39,600 nucleotides of DNA from Bacteroidales bacterium (GCA_021158345.1 JAGGUV010000057.1:1-39600); one strand, 5' to 3'. Positions 28,675 to 38,438 are shown, counted from the first letter of the stretch. Program-made: numbers and translations. Notes: generated by a model not told the origin, from the letters alone.

Positions 28675-31117
28675 AGTAAAAATAATTATAAGCGGAGGTG
28701 GCACCGGAGGTCATGTTTTTCCTGCAATTGCAATAGCAAATGCTTTGAAAGAAAAAATCAATAATCTTGAGATTTTGTTTATTGGAGCAAAAGGAAAAAT
28801 TGAAATGGAGAAAATCCCTGCACAAGGATATAAAATTATCGGATTAAATATTAGTGGCTTCCACAGAAGCTTGACAGCAAAAAACCTCTCATTTCCTTTT
28901 AAACTTATTTTAAGTATTTTTAAAGCAAAAAAAATTATAAAATCATTTAAACCCGATTTGGTAATTGGTGTGGGAGGATATGCCAGTGGTCCCACCTTGA
29001 GAGTAGCAGGCAAAAAAAATATTCCTGTTATTATTCAGGAACAAAATTCATATCCAGGCATTACCAACAAATTACTTGCAAAATATGCAAAAAAAATCTT
29101 TGTGGCTTATGAGGGTATGGATAAATATTTTGATAAAGATAAAATTATTATTGCAGGAAACCCTGTCAGACAAAGCTTAGCTGAATTAAAAGTTGACAAA
29201 ACCGAAGCTTTAAAATATTTTAATCTTGCGGAAGACAGAAAGACAATTTTAATTGTAGGGGGCAGTCAGGGAGCACGGACAATTAACGAAAGTATTTATA
29301 ATAAAATTAAACTATTTAATAATAGCAATTATCAGCTTATCTGGCAAACAGGAAAATATTTTTATGACACTGCTAATGAACTTATTAACAGTAAAAATTA
29401 TGATAATATTAAAATATTTAAATTTATCACTAAAATGGATTATGCTTATGCAGTTGCAGACCTGGTGGTTTCAAGAGCAGGAGCAATATCTATTTCGGAA
29501 ATCTGCGCAGTAAAAAAACCTGCTATTTTTGTCCCTTATCCTTTTGCTGCCGAAGACCATCAGACAAAAAATGCCATGGCTCTTATTAACAAAAATGCTG
29601 CTGTTCTCATCCCTGATAGAAATGCAAAAAGCAAACTCGCTGATGAAATAATTGAGCTGATTTCAAATGAAAATCATTTATTAAGACTTAGCGAAAATAT
29701 TTCAAAATTATCATTCAAAAACTCGGCTGAAATTATTGCCGAAGAAGTAAAAAAAATATTAAATATTAAAAGTATAAATCTACAAAATATAAAAAATGTC
29801 TATTTTCTTGGAATAGGAGGTATAGGCATGAGTGCTCTTGCAAGATATTTTAATGCAAAAAATATTATTGTTTCAGGCTACGACAAAACACAAACTGCTC
29901 TGACTGACAATCTTACTAAAGAAGGCATTGAAATTAGTTTTGAAGATGACATAAAAAATATTCCAAAAGATATTGATTTAGTGATTTACACTCCTGCAAT
30001 TCCCAAAGAAAATGCACAGTACCAATACTTTATAAAAAATAACTATGCCCTGATGAAACGTTCGGAAGTCTTGGGTTTGTTAACAAAAGATATTTTTACT
30101 ATTGCCATAGCCGGAACTCATGGGAAAACTTCCATCACGTCCTTAACAGCTCATATTCTAAAAAAATCAGGTTTAGATATTACTGCTTTCATTGGAGGTA
30201 TTTGTAATAATTATAATTCAAACCTTATTATTTCAGAAAAAAATGAAATGATAATTGTTGAAGCAGATGAATTTGACAAATCATTTTTATCGCTTTATCC
30301 AGATATTGCAGTAATCTCTTCTATTGATGCAGATCATCTTGATATTTATAAAGACAGAAAATCTTTAACAGATGCATTTTCCGAATTTGCAAATCAAATA
30401 AAACCTGATGGGACTCTTATCATAAATAAAAAAATTGATTTAAAATGTAAATCAAATAAAATTACATATTCATTAGACGAAAATTCTGATATTTATGCAA
30501 AAGATATTATAGTAAAAGATAATGAGTATAATTTTAATTTAAAATATAAAGAGAAAGAAATAAAAGACATCAAAATAAAAATACCGGGCAGGCATAATAT
30601 AGAAAATGCTGTTGCAGCTGCTGGTGTAGCTTATCTTCTTAATATTGATAAAAAGGATATTAAAACAGGAATAGAATCATTTAAAGGAGTAAAACGCCGT
30701 TTTGAATATATCTTAAAAACAGAAAAAACTATTTTTATTGATGATTATGCTCATCATCCTAACGAGATAAAAGCCTGTATTAAAACTGTAAAAGAATTAT
30801 ATCCGGGTAAAAAAATCACAGGAATATTTCAACCTCATTTGTTTTCGAGGACTAAATATTTCGCAGATGAATTTGCTGAAAGTCTTGAACCCTTGGACAA
30901 TATTATTTTACTCGATATATATCCTGCACGCGAAAAACCTATTAAAGGAATAAATTCTGAAATGTTGTTGAAAAAAATTGAAAATAATAATAAGTGTTTA
31001 ATGTCTGTAAAAGAAATTTTAAATAATTTTAAGGACAAAAAACCTGAAGTGATAATTACAATTGGAGCCGGTGATATTGATAAACTCATTGAACCTTTAA
31101 AAAATGTATTAATTTAA
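28667..31117 (+). CDS. murG-murC: Fused MurG-MurC: lipid II synthase (GlcNAc transferase) and UDP-MurNAc--L-alanine ligase
   Basis: One uninterrupted ORF of about 816 aa. MurG half: SGGGTGGHVFPAIA, IGVGGYASGP, EQNSYPGITNKLL, GGSQGARTINE, SRAGAISISEI, PYPFAAEDHQTKNA. MurC half: LGIGGIGMSALARYF, AGTHGKTSITSL, EADEFDKSFL, DDYAHHPNEIKA, QPHLFSRTKYFADEFA. ATG at 28667 with GGGAGG upstream. Confidence 0.95.
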   Translation: MNKVKIIISGGGTGGHVFPAIAIANALKEKINNLEILFIGAKGKIEMEKIPAQGYKIIGLNISGFHRSLTAKNLSFPFKLILSIFKAKKIIKSFKPDLVIGVGGYASGPTLRVAGKKNIPVIIQEQNSYPGITNKLLAKYAKKIFVAYEGMDKYFDKDKIIIAGNPVRQSLAELKVDKTEALKYFNLAEDRKTILIVGGSQGARTINESIYNKIKLFNNSNYQLIWQTGKYFYDTANELINSKNYDNIKIFKFITKMDYAYAVADLVVSRAGAISISEICAVKKPAIFVPYPFAAEDHQTKNAMALINKNAAVLIPDRNAKSKLADEIIELISNENHLLRLSENISKLSFKNSAEIIAEEVKKILNIKSINLQNIKNVYFLGIGGIGMSALARYFNAKNIIVSGYDKTQTALTDNLTKEGIEISFEDDIKNIPKDIDLVIYTPAIPKENAQYQYFIKNNYALMKRSEVLGLLTKDIFTIAIAGTHGKTSITSLTAHILKKSGLDITAFIGGICNNYNSNLIISEKNEMIIVEADEFDKSFLSLYPDIAVISSIDADHLDIYKDRKSLTDAFSEFANQIKPDGTLIINKKIDLKCKSNKITYSLDENSDIYAKDIIVKDNEYNFNLKYKEKEIKDIKIKIPGRHNIENAVAAAGVAYLLNIDKKDIKTGIESFKGVKRRFEYILKTEKTIFIDDYAHHPNEIKACIKTVKELYPGKKITGIFQPHLFSRTKYFADEFAESLEPLDNIILLDIYPAREKPIKGINSEMLLKKIENNNKCLMSVKEILNNFKDKKPEVIITIGAGDIDKLIEPLKNVLI

Positions 31118-31120
31118 TAA

Positions 31121-31897
31121 ATGAAAAAAATATTATACATATTACTTTGGATTTTTATTATATCGGGAATATCCTTTATAATCGTTATCTTTAGCAAAAA
31201 CCATTCAAACAGTCTTTGTAAGGGAATTGAAATAAATATTAAATATAATAATTGCCAGCCTATTATTTATAAAGATGAAATATTATCAAAAATTAATAAT
31301 ATTTACGATTCAATTGAAAAAATAAAAATATCGGAAATAAATACTGAAAAAATTAATAATGAAATTAAAAAAAATCCGTATATTGACGAAGCAAATGTCA
31401 AGATTAGTATAAATGGAAAATTAAAAATCAGAATTATACAAAAAAATCCTATTGTCAGAGTGATAAACAAAAAAAATCAAAATATGTTTATTGATATTAA
31501 AGGAGATATTATTACCCATAAACCAAATCATCCATTAAGACTATTAATAGCAAATGGAAACATTAATGAAATTTATAAAAATAAAACAAACATTAACAAC
31601 TCAAAGTACAAGAAAACAAAAACATATAAAATATATTATCTGGCAAAACATATTAAAGAAAATAAATTTTTAAATTCTCAGATACAGCAAATTTATATTA
31701 ATTCAAAAACCGGAGATATTGAATTGCTTCCTTATGTAGGGGAACATACAATAGTTTTCGGTGATATTGATAATACAGAAGAAAAGCTCGAAAAATTAAT
31801 AATCTTTTATAAAAAAGGATTACGAAATATTGATTGGAATAAATATAAAACACTTAATTTAAAATACAAACATCAAGTTGTTTGTTCAAAAAAATAA
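31121..31897 (+). CDS. ftsQ: Cell division protein FtsQ-like
   Basis: N-terminal TM, POTRA-like region (INNEIKKNPYIDEANVKISINGKLKIRIIQKNPIVRV), between murC and ftsA. Confidence 0.85.
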   Translation: MKKILYILLWIFIISGISFIIVIFSKNHSNSLCKGIEINIKYNNCQPIIYKDEILSKINNIYDSIEKIKISEINTEKINNEIKKNPYIDEANVKISINGKLKIRIIQKNPIVRVINKKNQNMFIDIKGDIITHKPNHPLRLLIANGNINEIYKNKTNINNSKYKKTKTYKIYYLAKHIKENKFLNSQIQQIYINSKTGDIELLPYVGEHTIVFGDIDNTEEKLEKLIIFYKKGLRNIDWNKYKTLNLKYKHQVVCSKK

Positions 31898-31901
31898 TAT
31901 T

Positions 31902-33179
31902 ATGGATTCATCAGAAATAATAGTAGGTTTAGATATTGGTACAACAAAAATAGCAGTAATTGTAGGTAAGAAAAACGAATCTGGAAAAATAGACATTATC
32001 GGTTCCGGTAAAACAGAATCAATAGGTGTTAAAAGAGGCGTTGTTTCAAATATTGAAAATACAGTACAGTCAATACGAAAAGCTGTTGAAGAAGCAGAGA
32101 TAAAATCAGGTGTAAATATAAGGAGTGTAAATGTAGGAATTGCAGGTCAACATATCAAAAGTCTTCAACATCATGGTAGTTTAATAAGAGACAACATTGA
32201 TAATGAAATCTCAAAGCAAGATATTGAGAAGCTAAAAGAAGACATGTATAAATTAGCTATGAATCCCGGAGAGGAGATAGTAGAAGTGATACCACAGGAA
32301 TATACTATTGATAATGAACAAGGAATTAAAATGCCAATAGGTATGTCGGGGGTATCCTTGGAAGCTAATTTTCATATTATCACATGCAAGACAACAGCAG
32401 CAAAAAACATTTATAAATGTATAAAAAAGGCGGGACTTGATATTGTTGATCTTATATTAGAGCCTTTAGCATCAGCAGAAGCAGTGTTAAGTGATGAAGA
32501 AAAAGAAGCAGGTGTAGCATTAATAGACATAGGAGGGGGGACAACAGATATAGCAATTTTTCAAGAAGGTATTATTCGTCATACTGCTGTATTGCCTATT
32601 GGCGGTGATATTATTACTGAAGATATTAAAGAAGGATGTAATATTATTAAAAAATATGCAGAAGACCTGAAGATAAAATTCGGTTCTGCATTGGCAAGTG
32701 AAAATAAAAATGAAGAAATTGTAGCCATTCCCGGCTTAAGAGGCAGACCACCAAAAGAAATATCCCTTAAAAATCTTGCCAGCATTATTCAAGCCAGAAC
32801 AGAAGAAATTATTGAGCATTTTATCTTTGAGATAAAAAATTCAGGTTACGAAAAAAAATTAATAGCAGGCATTGTCTTAACAGGAGGAGGTGCATTACTA
32901 AAACACATTGTTCAACTTACTGAATTTATGACAGGTATGGATACAAGAATAGGTTATCCTAATGAATATCTATCAAACGATATACCTAAAGAAGTTGCTT
33001 CACCTGTTTATTCCACATGTATTGGATTAGTTTCTAAAGGATTTAATAATAAAAATAAAAATTTAAATATTGCTCTGGAAAAAGATGAAAAAACAATAAA
33101 GCCAAAAGATAAAGAAACCAGAATAAATTTTTTCGATAAAATAAAAAATTGGTTAGAGCAAGACATTGAAGAAGAATAA
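31902..33179 (+). CDS. ftsA: Cell division protein FtsA
   Basis: VGLDIGTTKIAVIVG, ALIDIGGGTTDIAIF, GIVLTGGGALLKHI. ATG at 31902 begins MDSSEIIVGLDIG. Confidence 0.96.
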   Translation: MDSSEIIVGLDIGTTKIAVIVGKKNESGKIDIIGSGKTESIGVKRGVVSNIENTVQSIRKAVEEAEIKSGVNIRSVNVGIAGQHIKSLQHHGSLIRDNIDNEISKQDIEKLKEDMYKLAMNPGEEIVEVIPQEYTIDNEQGIKMPIGMSGVSLEANFHIITCKTTAAKNIYKCIKKAGLDIVDLILEPLASAEAVLSDEEKEAGVALIDIGGGTTDIAIFQEGIIRHTAVLPIGGDIITEDIKEGCNIIKKYAEDLKIKFGSALASENKNEEIVAIPGLRGRPPKEISLKNLASIIQARTEEIIEHFIFEIKNSGYEKKLIAGIVLTGGGALLKHIVQLTEFMTGMDTRIGYPNEYLSNDIPKEVASPVYSTCIGLVSKGFNNKNKNLNIALEKDEKTIKPKDKETRINFFDKIKNWLEQDIEEE

Positions 33180-33215
33180 AAAAATAATAATAATCTTTAT
33201 AAAAACCTACAAAAA

Positions 33216-34763
33216 ATGCAGAATCTAAAATTTAACGCACCGAAAAACCAATCGTCAATAATAAAAGTTTTAGGAGTTGGCGGTGGAGGAAGTAATGCAG
33301 TAAATCACATGTTCAATCAAGGAATCAAAGGAGTTGATTTTGTTATTTGCAATACTGATGCGCAGGCATTAAATATGAGTAATGTTCCTACAAAAATACA
33401 ACTTGGTGTAACTCTTTCGGAAGGCATGGGTGCAGGTTCAGACCCTGAAGTAGGCAAACAGGCAGCTTTAGAAAATATTGAAGATATAAAAGAAATTTTA
33501 GAAAACAATACTAAAATGCTGTTTATCACTGCAGGAATGGGTGGCGGCACAGGCACTGGCGGTGCTCCTATCATTGCCGAGGCTGCTAAAAATTTAGGTA
33601 TTCTTACCGTAGCAATTATTACAATACCTTTCTCTTTTGAAGGAAGAAAAAGAGCTCTTATTGCAGAAGAAGGTATTAAAGAATTAAAAAAACATGTTGA
33701 CACAATTTTAATTATCTGTAATGACAGACTAAGAGATCTTTATGGAAATTTAAAATTGTCTGAAGCTTTCCATAATGCAGATAATGTTCTTGCTACTGCT
33801 GCTAAAGGTATTGCTGAAATAATTACTGTCCCGGGATATATTAATGTTGATTTTAAAGATGTTAACACAGTGATGAAAAATAGCGGTGTTGCTATTATGG
33901 GTTCTGGAATTGCTGATGGAGAAAACCGTGCAATAGCTGCTGTTGAGCAAGCACTTAGCTCTCCTTTACTTAATGATAATGATATTGACGGTGCTAGCGA
34001 TATTTTATTATATATTGCTTCAGGCGAGGAAGACGAAGTATCAATGGATGAAGTTACTGAAATCACTAATTATATTCAAAATAAAGCTGGTATAAATACA
34101 AATACTATCTGGGGAACAGGAAAAGACAAATTATTAGATAATAAAATTAGTATTACTTTAATAGCTACAGGCTTTAATAAAGGAAAAACAAAAATTGAGC
34201 TTGAAAAAGATAAAATTGTTCACAGACTGGAAGAAGACTCAGAAAAAGATGAAACAAAAATAATTGATAACTTTCAGAAAGAAGAAAAATTAAAAAATTC
34301 AATAAAACTCATCCGGAAAAAAACTTATGAGGAAAATTCTCTAGAAAATTTTCAGGTAAAAGAAACTATTTATAATAAAGACAATGAAGTAAAACCCGAA
34401 AATAAAATTACTGAACATGTAACTTTAAACAAAGAAGAAGACCCTGGAAAAGACAAACTATTTTTTAAAACAAAATTACACTTAAGAAAAACTATTAATT
34501 TTCGAGATAATCAGGATAACGTTCTTAGCCCACTGACTAACGAAAGGATTATGCAAATTAAAAAACAAAGTCAAGAATTAAAGACAAAATCGGGGTTGGA
34601 AAGGATTGAAAGAATTCCTGCCTATATCAGACGAAACGTAAAATTACAAAATATTGAGCATTCATTAGAAGATAATATATCACATTACACTCTTTCTGAA
34701 AAAGATGATAATACGTCAGAAATAAAAACTAATAATTCATTTTTACACGACAATGTTGATTAA
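33216..34763 (+). CDS. ftsZ: Cell division protein FtsZ with long C-terminal linker
   Basis: GVGGGGSNAVNHM, NTDAQAL, GMGGGTGTGGAPIIAE tubulin signature; IPAYIRRNVKL-like conserved tail peptide. Confidence 0.97.
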   Translation: MQNLKFNAPKNQSSIIKVLGVGGGGSNAVNHMFNQGIKGVDFVICNTDAQALNMSNVPTKIQLGVTLSEGMGAGSDPEVGKQAALENIEDIKEILENNTKMLFITAGMGGGTGTGGAPIIAEAAKNLGILTVAIITIPFSFEGRKRALIAEEGIKELKKHVDTILIICNDRLRDLYGNLKLSEAFHNADNVLATAAKGIAEIITVPGYINVDFKDVNTVMKNSGVAIMGSGIADGENRAIAAVEQALSSPLLNDNDIDGASDILLYIASGEEDEVSMDEVTEITNYIQNKAGINTNTIWGTGKDKLLDNKISITLIATGFNKGKTKIELEKDKIVHRLEEDSEKDETKIIDNFQKEEKLKNSIKLIRKKTYEENSLENFQVKETIYNKDNEVKPENKITEHVTLNKEEDPGKDKLFFKTKLHLRKTINFRDNQDNVLSPLTNERIMQIKKQSQELKTKSGLERIERIPAYIRRNVKLQNIEHSLEDNISHYTLSEKDDNTSEIKTNNSFLHDNVD

Positions 34764-34774
34764 AAAAAATAATC

Positions 34775-35233
34775 ATGGAACTTTCAAAAAAAATTAATGA
34801 GGATATTAAACAAGCAATGCTTGCAAGAGACAAAAAAAAATTAGAAGCTTTAAGAGCAATAAAAGCATCGTTGCTTTTGGCAAAGACAGGTAAAGACGTA
34901 AGCGGTGGTGAAATACCAAATGAAGTTGAAATTAAACTTTTACAAAAATTAGTAAAACAAAGAAAAGAATCAGCAGAAGTATATATTTCACAAAACAGAA
35001 AAGATCTGGCAGATGTAGAACTTTATCAGTTAAGTATTATTGAAAAATATTTACCTGAACAAATGAGCAGGGAAGAAATTTTTGAAATTGTCAATAAAAT
35101 AATTTCAGAAACAGGGGCCTCAACAATAAAAGATATGGGTAAGGTAATGGGAATTGCATCAAAACAATTAGCAGGAAAAGCTGATAACAAAACAATTTCA
35201 AACATTGTTAAACAAATACTTACAAAAAATTAA
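34775..35233 (+). CDS. GatB/YqeY domain protein
   Basis: ALRAIKASLLLA, LVKQRKESAEVY, KYLPEQMSREEI, DMGKVMGIASKQLAGKAD motifs. Confidence 0.92.
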   Translation: MELSKKINEDIKQAMLARDKKKLEALRAIKASLLLAKTGKDVSGGEIPNEVEIKLLQKLVKQRKESAEVYISQNRKDLADVELYQLSIIEKYLPEQMSREEIFEIVNKIISETGASTIKDMGKVMGIASKQLAGKADNKTISNIVKQILTKN

Positions 35234-35278
35234 TACTTGCAGGGAAATTATACTCAAATATTTAACCCTATAAAAAAC

Positions 35279-35314
35279 AAAAAAGGGAAAACAATTAATT
35301 GTTTTCCCTTTTTT
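35279..35314. terminator. Bidirectional terminator between yqeY and tsf
   Basis: Perfect palindrome AAAAAAGGGAAAACAATT/AATTGTTTTCCCTTTTTT, A/T tracts on both sides; genes converge here. Confidence 0.8.
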
Positions 35315-35333
35315 AATATCATAAAAATAAAAA

Positions 35334-36170
35334 TTATGCCCCTAACATAAAACGTTTGAAAGCAGTAATTTTTAATTCTTTATCATTAGAATTAATATAT
35401 TCACGGATAGTTTGTTTTGGTTCTTTAACAAAATCCTGATTTAATAGAGTGTTTTCTTTATAAAATTTATTTAATCTTCCGAGTGCAATTTTTTCAGCTA
35501 AAGCTTCAGGTTTACCTTCTTGTATAGCCATTTCTTTACCCAACTGAATTTCATGTTCAAGAACTTTAGGATCAACATCATCTTTATCAATTGCAACAGG
35601 ATTCATAGCAGCAATTTGCATTGCAACTTCGTGACCAATTGTATCAATATTTTCTGAGTCAGTTTTGTTAACGCCTAAAACAGTAGCTAATCTGTTACCC
35701 TGATGATTATATGCAAAAACCTTAGGAGCACTAATAAAATCGTAATGTGCTAATTGAATTTTTTCTCCAATCTTACCAACAAATTCTATGATAGTATCAT
35801 TAACAGTAATATCATTTAATTTTAAGTTTAAGAGCTCATCTTTAGATTTGGATTCGTTAGCTAAGGCTAAATCTAAAATTTTATTAGCTAAATCAATAAA
35901 TTCTTGATTTTTAGCAACAAAATCAGTTTCACAGTTAAGCATTAAAATAGCAACGAAATTTTGTTTTTCATTAATTTTAGCAAGAACAACACCTTCGTTA
36001 GCGTCTTTGTCAGAACGTTTATTGGCAAGTTTTTGTCCTTTTTTTCTTAATATATCAATAGCTTTATCAAAATCGCCATCACTTTCAACAAGTGCTTTTT
36101 TACAATCCATCATTCCAACACCTGTTTGTTTTCTCAGTTTATTAACATCAGCAGCAGTTATCTTAGCCAT
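35334..36170 (-). CDS. tsf: Elongation factor Ts
   Basis: VNKLRKQTGVGMMDCKKALVESDGDFDKAIDILRKKG is the canonical EF-Ts N-terminus. Confidence 0.97.
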   Translation of the reverse strand: MAKITAADVNKLRKQTGVGMMDCKKALVESDGDFDKAIDILRKKGQKLANKRSDKDANEGVVLAKINEKQNFVAILMLNCETDFVAKNQEFIDLANKILDLALANESKSKDELLNLKLNDITVNDTIIEFVGKIGEKIQLAHYDFISAPKVFAYNHQGNRLATVLGVNKTDSENIDTIGHEVAMQIAAMNPVAIDKDDVDPKVLEHEIQLGKEMAIQEGKPEALAEKIALGRLNKFYKENTLLNQDFVKEPKQTIREYINSNDKELKITAFKRFMLGA

Positions 36171-36201
36171 ATTTATTTGATTTTTTTAATATTAAAATAA
36201 T

Positions 36202-37083
36202 TTATTTAGAAATAGGTTTTGAAGTTGTTTTTTTGATTCTTTTTCTAGTAGTTTTAGCTTCAGGAGTTTTTTTTGCTTCCTGTTCCTCAGAAACAACTTC
36301 AGTTTTTTGTTTTTCAGCTTCTTCTTCAGCTTTTTTCTTTAAAGCTTGTTGCTCTCTCTTTTTATCTTCTTCCAAGGCTCTTTTATCTCTTTCTAATTTT
36401 CTTTCAACTAAACCTTCTTCAATAGCTTTCACTATTGTTTCAACAATAATAGAAATAGATTTTGAAGCATCATCATTAGCTGGAATAGCAAAATCAACTT
36501 TATTAGGGTCTGCATTTGTATCAACAATAGCAAATGTAGGTATGTTTAATTTATTAGCTTCAGCAACTGCAATTTTTTCTTTATTAATATCCACAACAAA
36601 AATAGCAGCAGGTAAACGGTTTAAGTCAGAAATACTACCAAGGTTTTTTTCTAATTTAGCTCTTTCACGGGTAATTTGTAATCTTTCCCTTTTTGAAAGG
36701 TTGATAAAAGAATTGGTTTTCATCATTTTGTCGATAGAAACCATTTTTCTTACAGCTTTACGGATAGTAGCAAAATTTGTCAACATACCACCAGGCCATC
36801 TTTCAGTAACGTAAGGCATATTAATTTTTGAAACATGAGTTTCAATAATACTTTTAGCCTGTTTTTTTGTAGCAACAAAAAGTATTTTTTTGCCTGATTT
36901 AGCTATTTGCTTCATTGCTGAAGCAGCTTCATCAATTTTAGCTATGGTTTTGTATAAGTCAATAATATGGATACCATTACGTTCCATAAAAATATATGGA
37001 GCCATATTTGGATTCCATTTTCTTTTTAGGTGTCCAAAATGAGCACCTGCTTCTAATAATGATTCGAAATTTGTTCTTGGCAT
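36202..37083 (-). CDS. rpsB: 30S ribosomal protein S2 with charged C-terminal extension
   Basis: LLEAGAHFGHLKRKWNPNMAPYIFMERNGIHIIDL, VTERWPGGMLTNFATI; Lys/Glu-rich C-terminal tail. Confidence 0.97.
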   Translation of the reverse strand: MPRTNFESLLEAGAHFGHLKRKWNPNMAPYIFMERNGIHIIDLYKTIAKIDEAASAMKQIAKSGKKILFVATKKQAKSIIETHVSKINMPYVTERWPGGMLTNFATIRKAVRKMVSIDKMMKTNSFINLSKRERLQITRERAKLEKNLGSISDLNRLPAAIFVVDINKEKIAVAEANKLNIPTFAIVDTNADPNKVDFAIPANDDASKSISIIVETIVKAIEEGLVERKLERDKRALEEDKKREQQALKKKAEEEAEKQKTEVVSEEQEAKKTPEAKTTRKRIKKTTSKPISK

Positions 37084-37186
37084 GATTTTGATTTTTGTTT
37101 ACATTCTTAAATAAAAACAATTGCTAAGTAGTCCTTAAAAAAAAAGAAATCTTAACAATTTAGATACTAAACTTAATATAAAAATA

Positions 37187-37573
37187 CTAACGTTTACTGA
37201 ATTGGAATTTCTTTCTGGCTTTTTTCTGACCTGGTTTTTTTCTTTCAACCATACGAGGGTCTCTTTTTAATAAGCCTTTAGGTTTTAAGGCAAGTCTATT
37301 TTCAGGGTCAACTTCACATAATGCTCTTGAAATACCTAACCTTAGTGCCTCAGCTTGTCCTGAGATACCACCTCCGTCGAGATTTGCTTTAACATCAAAT
37401 TTGCCAACACTGTCTGTTAATTCAAAAGCCTGAGTTGCTACATATTGTAATGTAGAAGTAGGGAAATATTCTTTATAATCTTTATTGTTAACGATTATTT
37501 TGCCAGTACCTTCTTGAAGATATACCCTTGCAATAGCTTTTTTTCTTCTGCCTAAAGTGTTAATAACTTCCAT
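37187..37573 (-). CDS. rpsI: 30S ribosomal protein S9
   Basis: LGRRKKAIARVYLQEGTGKIIVN and C-terminal RDPRMVERKKPGQKKARKKFQFSKR. Confidence 0.97.
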   Translation of the reverse strand: MEVINTLGRRKKAIARVYLQEGTGKIIVNNKDYKEYFPTSTLQYVATQAFELTDSVGKFDVKANLDGGGISGQAEALRLGISRALCEVDPENRLALKPKGLLKRDPRMVERKKPGQKKARKKFQFSKR

Positions 37574-37574
37574 A

Positions 37575-38033
37575 TTATGATATTATTGTATTTAATTTTA
37601 CTGTTTTTGGTTTCTGTGCTTGATATTTGTGTTCATTTCCCTCAACAACATGAAGATTTTTGAATAGTTTAGCTCCCAGTCTGTTTTTTGGTAACATACC
37701 TCTAACAGATTTTTCAACTAAACCAATAGGGTTTTTTGTTATCAATTCTTTCGGAGTTGTTAACTTTTGACCACCCGGATATCCTGTATGACTAAAGTAA
37801 TGTCTGTCAGTCCATTTTTTACCTGTTAATCTTACTTTTTCGGCATTTATTACTATAACATTATCACCGCAATCAACATGAGGAGTAAAATTAGTTTTGT
37901 GCTTCCCTCTTAGTAAAAATGCAACTTTTGATGCTAATCTGCCTAATATCTCATTTTCAGCATCTACTAACAGCCATTCTTTATTTACTGTGTCTTTGTT
38001 TGCACTTTTTGTTTTATAACTTAAAGTATCCAT
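37575..38033 (-). CDS. rplM: 50S ribosomal protein L13
   Basis: WLLVDAENEILGRLASKVAFLLRGKHKTNFTPHVDCGDNVIVINAEKVRLTGKKW. ATG at 38033. Confidence 0.97.
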   Translation of the reverse strand: MDTLSYKTKSANKDTVNKEWLLVDAENEILGRLASKVAFLLRGKHKTNFTPHVDCGDNVIVINAEKVRLTGKKWTDRHYFSHTGYPGGQKLTTPKELITKNPIGLVEKSVRGMLPKNRLGAKLFKNLHVVEGNEHKYQAQKPKTVKLNTIIS

Positions 38034-38086
38034 CAATTTATATTATTTCTTTTATCAATTCTTTTCTACTATCTTAAAATGGGGTG

Positions 38087-38118
38087 CAAAAATATAACAT
38101 ATTTCTAAATTAACAAAA
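38087..38118 (-). promoter_or_regulatory. Predicted Bacteroidota-type promoter for rplM-rpsI-rpsB-tsf
   Basis: Minus strand reads TTTTG-N19-TATTTTTG, matching the -33 TTTG / -7 TAnnTTTG consensus, about 54 nt upstream of rplM. Confidence 0.65.
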
Positions 38119-38318
38119 TTTATAAACAATAATTTGTTGATATTTTTTTATTGACTTAGAAATCAATAATACAACCCGTAAAAAAACGCTGCAAAGATAT
38201 TGTTTTTTATCATTATCAAAATTTTATACGCATTTTTTTATAAATATTTTTATAAAAAATTACTCATCATGAGTTAAATAATTTGTTTAATTCTTTACAG
38301 AGTTTGTATATTTTGTTT

Positions 38319-38414
38319 CCGTATGATTCTCATACGGTTATTATTGTTTAATCCCTTACGGGATAAGGGTTATAAATTTATTAATCTTATTTTGAAATCC
38401 TATAAATTTCAAAA
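38319..38414. other. Array of three short hairpins in the rplM/gldA intergenic region
   Basis: CCGTATGA-TTC-TCATACGG (38319-38337); CCCTTA-CGGGA-TAAGGG (38353-38369); TTTTGAAAT-N7-ATTTCAAAA (38390-38414). Confidence 0.6.
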
Positions 38415-38438
38415 ATACAGAGGATAAATATTTTGCAT

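Noticed and set aside
31121-33179. Overlap of the ftsQ end with the ORF-track ftsA start (31878) considered as a frameshift
   Set aside because: The ftsA start at 31902 gives a normal FtsA N-terminus (MDSSEIIVGLDIGTTK) just after the ftsQ stop; no frameshift is needed.
33317-34066. Minus-strand ORFs (128, 108 and 66 aa) antisense to ftsZ
   Set aside because: They are antisense reflections of the conserved FtsZ frame, with Ser/Pro/Ile-rich spurious composition.
36202-36420. Charged C-terminal extension of ribosomal protein S2 considered as unusual
   Set aside because: Basic or acidic low-complexity S2 tails are common in Bacteroidota and other bacteria.
36233-36814. 193-aa plus-strand ORF antisense to rpsB
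   Set aside because: Low-complexity Ser/Phe-rich translation of the antisense of a Lys/Glu-rich ribosomal protein tail; not credible as a gene.
38319-38337. CCGTATGA-TTC-TCATACGG considered as a group II intron domain IV remnant
   Set aside because: Only the hairpin resembles it; no reverse transcriptase ORF, 5' GUGYG boundary or domain V could be found nearby.
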